A stretch of 64,000 nt of DNA from Denitrobaculum tricleocarpae. GTDB taxonomy: Bacteria; Pseudomonadota; Alphaproteobacteria; Kiloniellales; Kiloniellaceae. Made by a program: the position numbers and the translations under genes. This document shows positions 58,364-64,000 of the stretch, in pieces. The notes under the pieces were generated by a model. It was not told the DNA's origin and made no database searches. It saw nothing but the letters and a program-made list of their open reading frames with translations. The stretch's first letter is position 1. Each line of letters starts with the position of its first letter. The stretch covers positions 186,001-250,000 of the forward strand of contig NZ_ML660060.1 of assembly GCF_007004665.1 (NCBI RefSeq). The letters are read 5' to 3'.

Positions 58364-61066
58364 ATGAGTGGTAATTTTATGGGGTTTGTCAAAGACGGTT
58401 TGACCAAGGGGCGTAACAGGGTCAAATCGGCGACGAAATCTGAAGCGAACGGAAACCCGGCCGATTCTCAGGCGGAGTCCATGGACTCAAAGGCCGTAAA
58501 GAAATTCGGTATCGGCCAAAAACTCTATCTGGCGCTCGGGGCAATTACGCTTATTACCCTTGTAGCGGCGTCCATGACCCTGCTCACGTTCGAGCGCGTG
58601 CGAACCACTCTCGATGCACTGACGCAGACTTCCGTCACCGGTATTATGAATTCCATGGGCATGTCCGCCGAGAGCGCCGCACTGGCTGCGACCGCACCTG
58701 CCCTGCTCAACGCCCAATCCGCCGACGAGCGCGCTAAAATCAAAGAAGTGATTACAGAACGACTGCAGGCGCTCGAGACGTTGCGCGCAGGCATTCTGGA
58801 CGACGACAGCCGCGCCAAACTCGGAACCCTGGTCAGCGAATTGCAGACGTCGCTCGACAATTTGAGCAACCGGGTCAATGAGCGCGAGGGCTTTCGTCAA
58901 GACGCCGATGCAATCAACCGCCAGCTTCAGACGGCTCACGAGAACTTCTTGAATTTCGTGGTGCCCGTTGTCGACGATAAGAACTTTTTGCTCGCAGTTT
59001 CGAGCGAAGAGACAACCGCGCGCGCCGGCAACGTCATCGAACAGCTGGTTGGCAAAGAAGTGCAGTTCTTAAAGTCTGCACTGAGCCTCAAAGCGGCAGG
59101 ACATCAGCTTATTGGCCTGATGGTGCAGATCGGTGCCGCCGGCAGCCCGGATGATCTGGTGCCTTTGAGAGAGCGTTTCACCGCGATCAAGGCTTCGATC
59201 GAGACAGCCTCGGCAAGCCTGCCAGAGACGGATGCTGCTACCGCCGTTATCACCATTGCCCAGAATCTTATAAAGTTGGGGGACGGAGATAACTCCGCGT
59301 TTGATCTGCGGGCGCGGGAATTCAGGTCCAAGTCTCTGTCGTTTGTTGAGCTGCAAGCGCTCAACAACGATCGCAAAAACTTTCAGGAAGCGCTGACCGA
59401 GTTCAGCTTTACCTTCGAAAAAACGCTTGAGCCTGTTGTCGACGATGCCGAGTTCAATCTGGAGATCGGCAAGGACGATCTTACGGGCGAACTGACAGAG
59501 TCGATTTCGACCTTCGTCAACAAGGACGTTGCGGAGCTGCGTGCATTGATTGAGCTTCGTGCCGACGTGAACCTGGCGGCGGGTCTTTTGAGTGCAGCCG
59601 TGGGTGCGCCCGACGTGGATGCGCTCGGTGCGATTCAGGAGCGCTATACCTCGGCTGCCAATACGATCTCGACCGCATTGCGCGCTTTCGCAGGAACCGA
59701 ACTTGAAGCGCCGGCGACCGAGGCCGTTTCCGCGATAAAGGCGATCGGTTCGGGTGAGAAAGGCATCTTCACTGTCCGCGAAGCCCTGCTGCGTGCCCAA
59801 ACCGCGGCCAATGAATCCCTTGCGAACAGCCGTGATCTTGCCGAATCCGTCAAGGTCGCCGTGGACAAGGTTGTTGCCACCTCCAGCGAGCAGGCGGCCG
59901 ATGGGAGCGAGACGGCGCGTGAAGCCATGGAGAGTAGCCGTTTCGTGCTGATCCTCATGATGGTGTTGAACGTAACCTGTAGCTTGCTGGTTGGCTGGTT
60001 CCTGATTTCGCGTCAGGTCGTGCGCCGTCTGGTTGGCCTTGCCGACGGAATGGGCGAGGTTGCGACCGGCAATCTGAAAGTCGACATCGATGCCAAGGGC
60101 CGGGACGAGATTACCGACATGGCCAAGGCTCTTGTCGTCTTCCGCGACAATGCCTCTGAAATGGAGCGCATGCGGGCGGAGCAGGAAGAGATGGAGAAGC
60201 GTTCTGTCGAGGAACGGCGTCAGGCGATGACTGCGATGGCGGACCGTTTCGAAGAGTCGGTCCAGGGCATCGTCAATCAGCTGCTGTCTTCCGCCCAAAG
60301 TATGGAGGACAACTCCGGCTCGATGAGCGGTGCAGCGGATAAGACGAAGGAAGCCTCGAACACCGGACGCACGAGGGCCGAAGAGACATCGGGCAGCGTT
60401 CAGACCGTTGCAGCGGCTGCCGATCAGTTGACGTCAGCCATCCGTGAGATAAGTGCCTCGATCAACCAGACCACCGATAAAGCCCGGACGGCATCTGAAA
60501 AAGCACAGACAACCAATGAGGCTGTCGTCTCGCTCAGTGACGCCTCCGAGAAAATCAGTTCGGTGATCGAGCTGATCCAGGGTATCGCAGAGCAAACCAA
60601 CCTGCTTGCCTTGAACGCCACCATCGAAGCCGCGCGCGCCGGCGATGCAGGTAAGGGATTTGCGGTGGTTGCCGGTGAGGTGAAGAGCCTCGCCAGCCAG
60701 ACAGCAAAGGCGACCGAGGAGATCACCCAGCAGATCGCAGCGGTCCAGGAGGGGACCTCGGAGGCCGTAAACTCGGTGAAGGAAATCAACAGCCTGATTC
60801 TCGAGATGACGGAAACCATGGTTACGGTGACAGCCGCTGTCGAGGAGCAGGAAGCGTCAACGACCGAGATTGCCCGCTCCACCCAGACGGCGGCCAATGG
60901 TACGGGTGAAGTGACCCAGACCATGGTGCGCGTTGCAGACGTTGCGGATGAAACCGGCCAGCTTGCCGCTCAGGTCCTCAACTCGGCGCAGGAGCTTTCC
61001 GGTCAGGCGCAAACCCTGAACGAAGAAGTCGGCGGCTTCTTGAAGACGGTGCGCACCGGCACCTGA
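58364..61066 (+). CDS. methyl-accepting chemotaxis protein with large duplicated helical sensor region
   Basis: A 900-residue chemoreceptor. A 50-residue hydrophilic N-terminus precedes TM1 (about 54-75). The periplasmic region (about 76-525) is unusually long and helical, with two similar halves (about 195-305 and 352-465), each starting with V-x-P-V-V-D-D and containing a K/N-K-D/E-V-x-x-L segment and a G-A/S-P-D-x-x-x-L/A-x-x-x-x-E-R pattern. TM2 is about 526-548, then HAMP, and a signalling hairpin with [29 protein letters not shown] near residue 745. ATG 58364 has AGG upstream; ATG 58379 is possible. Confidence 0.93.
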   Translation: MSGNFMGFVKDGLTKGRNRVKSATKSEANGNPADSQAESMDSKAVKKFGIGQKLYLALGAITLITLVAASMTLLTFERVRTTLDALTQTSVTGIMNSMGMSAESAALAATAPALLNAQSADERAKIKEVITERLQALETLRAGILDDDSRAKLGTLVSELQTSLDNLSNRVNEREGFRQDADAINRQLQTAHENFLNFVVPVVDDKNFLLAVSSEETTARAGNVIEQLVGKEVQFLKSALSLKAAGHQLIGLMVQIGAAGSPDDLVPLRERFTAIKASIETASASLPETDAATAVITIAQNLIKLGDGDNSAFDLRAREFRSKSLSFVELQALNNDRKNFQEALTEFSFTFEKTLEPVVDDAEFNLEIGKDDLTGELTESISTFVNKDVAELRALIELRADVNLAAGLLSAAVGAPDVDALGAIQERYTSAANTISTALRAFAGTELEAPATEAVSAIKAIGSGEKGIFTVREALLRAQTAANESLANSRDLAESVKVAVDKVVATSSEQAADGSETAREAMESSRFVLILMMVLNVTCSLLVGWFLISRQVVRRLVGLADGMGEVATGNLKVDIDAKGRDEITDMAKALVVFRDNASEMERMRAEQEEMEKRSVEERRQAMTAMADRFEESVQGIVNQLLSSAQSMEDNSGSMSGAADKTKEASNTGRTRAEETSGSVQTVAAAADQLTSAIREISASINQTTDKARTASEKAQTTNEAVVSLSDASEKISSVIELIQGIAEQTNLLALNATIEAARAGDAGKGFAVVAGEVKSLASQTAKATEEITQQIAAVQEGTSEAVNSVKEINSLILEMTETMVTVTAAVEEQEASTTEIARSTQTAANGTGEVTQTMVRVADVADETGQLAAQVLNSAQELSGQAQTLNEEVGGFLKTVRTGT

Positions 61067-61090
61067 TCCGATCGTTCCAGGAGAAACGAG

Positions 61091-61127
61091 AACCGGGCCC
61101 GTCTTATTGGCGGGCCCGGTTTTTTTA
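61091..61127 (+). terminator. intrinsic terminator after the chemoreceptor gene
   Basis: Perfect 11-bp stem AACCGGGCCCG / CGGGCCCGGTT, 9-base loop, followed by a T-run; 24 bases after the stop codon. It may also serve the convergent DUF1835 gene, whose stop is at 61132. Confidence 0.93.
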
Positions 61128-61131
61128 CAGG

Positions 61132-62454
61132 TCATTCCTGTTTCAAAACCGGTCGCTGTGCCGTCCGATCCCAGCGCCAGGACGCGGCGTGCCGGGAGAC
61201 CTCGACACCGCCGACCCAGCGGGCGACGGCCCCGTGCGACTGGAAGTCAGACCGACCCGCCACAAGCTCTTTGCCAAGGGGTGTTAAGAAGATTTTTCGA
61301 TCCGGCCAGAGCTGCGGTTTGGGGTTTGTCCCGGTTTTGATGGGTGGCTTTTCGGCCTTGTTCAGGTTCGCGAGAAATGACCAGTACATCAGATCGCCCA
61401 GGTAGGGCAGCGGTTCCCTCTCGAGCTGCAGCTTCCGGAAAAGCTGGCCGCCGGTCATGGGACCTTCCGCGAGCATTTTCAGGGTGAGGCGTTCAGTCAA
61501 ACCAAGACCGTCATCGAGACCGGGAAGCTCCTGCAGGTGCCGCAACAGTGCCGGTGCCATTTGCGGCAGAGCGGGCGTGCCCGTTCGGGCTATCTCGAAA
61601 AGGCTCTCGGGCGACGTCTGCCGCAATGCATCCCAGACACGCGTTCCGAGTTTCAGCATCTGCGGCGTAACGGGCTGACGCTGCTGCCACAACATGCGTA
61701 GTGCCGCTGGCGAGAGCTGCCCCAGGCCGTTGAAGCGCGTGATCACCGGGAAGCGGTCGATACAGATGAGCTCCACTTGGCTGGAGCGTCGGCGCCGATG
61801 TTCTTGCTCTGCAAGCAGCGCGAGGATCCGCGCGAGAATCAGCTGGTCGTAACTGTCGTGCTCGAACCAGAGGATGATCCGCTCACGGGTCATGGCTTCC
61901 TTCAACTCCGCGGTCTCTCTACTCTGGCGCGCTCGGACATCCTCGATTGGAAGTCCGTAAGCGCCGGAGATAAACTGCGCGCGGACTTCGGGCAGGTCGT
62001 CTCCCGCCGGGACGGGGCCATGGCAGTAGGGATCCGCGAACTCTATGAAGTCGCCTGCAAATCCCGCGGTCTTGAGGCCGTCCCTGATATCCGAGCCGCA
62101 GCGGACATGGATTGTATCGCTGCGCGCATCAGGTGCCGCCGCACCCTCGGCGATGGCCTCTCTGGCACCATTAAGTCTCTCTATATGTCTCACGAGCTTC
62201 GGCCAGCTCTCGACGCCCAGTTCACGGGCGAGAATCAACTGAGCATCGCTAAGCCTTGCATATTTCTCGGCGATGATTTCGGGCGCGTGATTACGTGCTT
62301 TCGGGTGAAATTCAGCAGCGCGTCGCAGGGCGTCCGGGGCGCTCGACTTCAAGGCGCGTTGCAGCTCGCGGGCACGCTTTTTCTGCTGTTCGATATTGAG
62401 ACGAACCTGATCGTCGCTCAGGACCGGCTCGGTCCGGGTCGTGTCTTCGGGCAT
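61132..62454 (-). CDS. DUF1835 domain-containing protein
   Basis: A 440-residue cytoplasmic protein. The first 100 residues are charged and helical (EQQKKRARELQRALKSS; LSDAQLILARELGVESWPKLVRHI, an ankyrin-like motif seen in several such proteins). The DUF1835 part follows: TIHVRCGSDIRDGLKTAGFAGDFIEFADPYCHGPVP and ILWFEHDSYDQLILARILALL. A C-terminal DUF3658-like winged-helix region ends the protein. The function is unknown; no operon partner. Confidence 0.85.
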   Translation of the reverse strand: MPEDTTRTEPVLSDDQVRLNIEQQKKRARELQRALKSSAPDALRRAAEFHPKARNHAPEIIAEKYARLSDAQLILARELGVESWPKLVRHIERLNGAREAIAEGAAAPDARSDTIHVRCGSDIRDGLKTAGFAGDFIEFADPYCHGPVPAGDDLPEVRAQFISGAYGLPIEDVRARQSRETAELKEAMTRERIILWFEHDSYDQLILARILALLAEQEHRRRRSSQVELICIDRFPVITRFNGLGQLSPAALRMLWQQRQPVTPQMLKLGTRVWDALRQTSPESLFEIARTGTPALPQMAPALLRHLQELPGLDDGLGLTERLTLKMLAEGPMTGGQLFRKLQLEREPLPYLGDLMYWSFLANLNKAEKPPIKTGTNPKPQLWPDRKIFLTPLGKELVAGRSDFQSHGAVARWVGGVEVSRHAASWRWDRTAQRPVLKQE

Positions 62455-62655
62455 AATACCCCCTCCGTTGTCACCTGGGTCCGCATCTTCAGGCCAAAGG
62501 GGAAGATCCCAATATGTCGTCTAGAGCATGTTCCGATCTTACGGGGGCATGCTCTAATGGTTGTGGGCGCTGCCCTTCCCGCGGACGGGGTGCGTCAACC
62601 TCGCAAGTATCATCATGCGGGGTCCGATGCGGCGGGGCAAGTGGAGTCTTTGCTG

Positions 62656-64000
62656 TCAAAAGGTCAGACAAAGCCGCAGGGAGTCATAGATGGCCGCGTG
62701 AATATTGCGGCTGGAGACGGCGTCACCGACCCGGAATAGCTGATAACTGCCGTCCGGATTGGCCGCGAGCGCCTGCGGTTGCATGGTGATCAAGGCGTCG
62801 TAGTCGACCGCACCTTGATTGACGGAGTCCGGTTTCAGTTCGAAGTAGAGTTCATCCAGCGGCAGGGTTCCGTGTTCCACGACGACCTGGTCCACCAGCC
62901 GTTCCTGCGAGGTCTTGCTGTACTCGTTGAAAAGTGTCGCGGCGAGACGATTGCCGTCCCGCCGCACGGCGGTCAAACGCTCCGTCAGCGTGATCTTCAC
63001 GCCGCACTCGGAAAAAGCTTTCAGGTATATCGGCGAGTTCGTGCCGCCGATTTCCGGCGCAACGCTGCGTTCCGGCGTAACATATTCGAGTGTCGCACCC
63101 GCGCAGGCCAGAGACTCGGCGGCCATCATGCCGGGGTGTGCGCCGTTGTCGTCGAAGAGCAAGATCTCCTGCGCGGCTTTACTGTCGCCGGCCAGCACGT
63201 CCCAGGACGTGACCACCAGGTCTTCCCCTGCCTCCAGAAAGCCGGTATTGGGCAGGCCGCCGGTGGCGACGATCACGATATCGGGCGATTCGGCCAGTAC
63301 GTCCGCCGCCTCGGCATAGCTGCTGGTCTTGAGGGTCACACCCAGATCGGCGCAGCGCTCCACGCGCCAGTCGACAATTCCGATTATCTCCCTGCGGCGT
63401 TGCAGTTGCGCCGTGAGGCGGACCTGTCCGCCGGGTTCGCTTGCGGCTTCGAACAGCACCACCTCGTGCCCGCGCGCCGCTGAAACTCTTGCGGCCTCCA
63501 GTCCGGCGGGACCACCCCCCACGACGACCACTTTCTTTGCGGGGCCGGGGCCGCGCTGCACCTCCTGCGGAATAGTCGCTTCCCGCCCGGTCGCCGGATT
63601 GTGAATGCAGTAGGCGGAGCGGCCTTCATAGATGCGATCGATGCAATAGCCCGCGCCGACGCAAGGCCGGATCTCTTCCTCGCGGCCTGCCATGATTTTT
63701 CGGGTGATATGCGGGTCCGCCAAATGAGCACGGGTCATGCCGACCATGTCGAGCTTACCCTCCGCTACGGCATGGCGGGCGGTGGCGACATCGTTGATGC
63801 GCGCCGCATGAAAGACCGGGAACCTGGTTGCCGCCCGAACTTCGCCGGTGAAGTCCAGGTGGGGCGAGGACCGGGCGCCCATGTTTGGAATGACATGGGA
63901 CAGGGACTCGTCCGAATCGATGTGCCCACGAATGACGTTCAGGAAATCAACCTGGCCGCTTCCGACCAGACGCTGAGCAATCTCCAAACCTTCTTCCCGG
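62656..64000 (-). CDS. FMN/FAD oxidoreductase of the dimethylglycine demethylation (DgcA-like) group, C-terminal part
   Basis: About 448 residues are visible; the gene continues past the right edge. The end of an OYE-type FMN barrel (FHAARINDVATARHAVAEGKLDMVGMTRAHLADPH) leads to an iron-sulfur segment CVGAGYCIDRIYEGRSAYCIHNP, then a GR-type FAD domain (VVVVGGGPAGLEAARVSAARGHEVVLFEA) and a second dinucleotide fold. Architecture matches 2,4-dienoyl-CoA reductase/trimethylamine dehydrogenase relatives. The C-x-G-A-G-Y-C form and the carnitine/betaine context point to DgcA-type demethylases, but other enoate reductases remain possible. Confidence 0.8.
   Translation of the reverse strand, partial: REEGLEIAQRLVGSGQVDFLNVIRGHIDSDESLSHVIPNMGARSSPHLDFTGEVRAATRFPVFHAARINDVATARHAVAEGKLDMVGMTRAHLADPHITRKIMAGREEEIRPCVGAGYCIDRIYEGRSAYCIHNPATGREATIPQEVQRGPGPAKKVVVVGGGPAGLEAARVSAARGHEVVLFEAASEPGGQVRLTAQLQRRREIIGIVDWRVERCADLGVTLKTSSYAEAADVLAESPDIVIVATGGLPNTGFLEAGEDLVVTSWDVLAGDSKAAQEILLFDDNGAHPGMMAAESLACAGATLEYVTPERSVAPEIGGTNSPIYLKAFSECGVKITLTERLTAVRRDGNRLAATLFNEYSKTSQERLVDQVVVEHGTLPLDELYFELKPDSVNQGAVDYDALITMQPQALAANPDGSYQLFRVGDAVSSRNIHAAIYDSLRLCLTF

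Noticed and set aside
59069-60298. 409-codon minus-strand frame opposite the second chemoreceptor
   Set aside because: Antisense shadow; no motifs and no start context.

Overview
The window is a chromosomal segment of a GC-rich Gram-negative alphaproteobacterium. Supporting signs are an RND efflux pump, Tat and lipoprotein signals, many LysR/TetR/AraC regulators, Rieske and DgcA-type betaine-catabolism enzymes, a carnitine dehydrogenase fused to a thioesterase, and two large chemoreceptors. A marine or soil Rhodospirillales/Rhizobiales-like heterotroph fits, but no rRNA or other phylogenetic marker is present, so the placement is tentative. No rRNA, tRNA, CRISPR array, prophage or intact transposase was seen. 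Genes are densely packed; a few AT-richer orphan genes and one miniature transposon-like element interrupt them.

Layout. 1-3.9 kb: end of an RND adaptor gene and its permease. 3.9-7.6 kb: a LysR gene divergent from a two-subunit molybdenum hydroxylase (isoquinoline 1-oxidoreductase type). 7.7-9.6 kb: overlapping sulfite-exporter and PLP sulfo-lyase/desulfhydrase genes (cuyZ-cuyA-like). 9.5-17.1 kb: a PEP-CTERM remnant, a GNAT enzyme, two TetR regulators, four SDRs (two lacking the catalytic Tyr), a MAPEG protein and a YghU-type GST, with several clear operators. 17.3-26.7 kb: LysR, orphan proteins, a DUF2161 nuclease-fold protein, a P1 peptidase, a SARP-type/TPR regulator followed by an unassigned secreted HEXXH metallopeptidase, and an enolase-superfamily enzyme. 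27-32 kb: NIT-domain chemoreceptor, YegD-type Hsp70 and a NicO-type metal transporter. 32.0-32.3 kb: a 312-bp MITE-like element with TA target duplication. 32.3-39.2 kb: a membrane rhodanese and a surface-glycan cluster (two paralogous GT2 enzymes, an atypical alkaline-phosphatase-fold protein, a flippase).

39.3-49.7 kb: rhodanese/FtrA pair, a beta-hydroxyacid dehydrogenase, cold-shock protein plus DEAD-box helicase, a DUF6134/DUF3833/GPH-transporter operon, a secreted propeller-like protein and an atypical 3-methyladenine glycosylase homologue. 49.7-64 kb is the most coherent metabolic region: a CdhR-like regulator, dehydrocarnitine cleavage enzyme, carnitine dehydrogenase/betainyl-CoA thioesterase and a Rieske oxygenase with the Glu bridge typical of quaternary-amine oxygenases, then LysR, IclR, a solute-binding protein, a chemoreceptor with an internally duplicated sensor region and, at the right edge, a DgcA-like flavoenzyme. 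Together these could take carnitine to glycine betaine, dimethylglycine and sarcosine, with associated sensing.

Assignments rest on reading translated sequences and motifs by eye; no database search was run.
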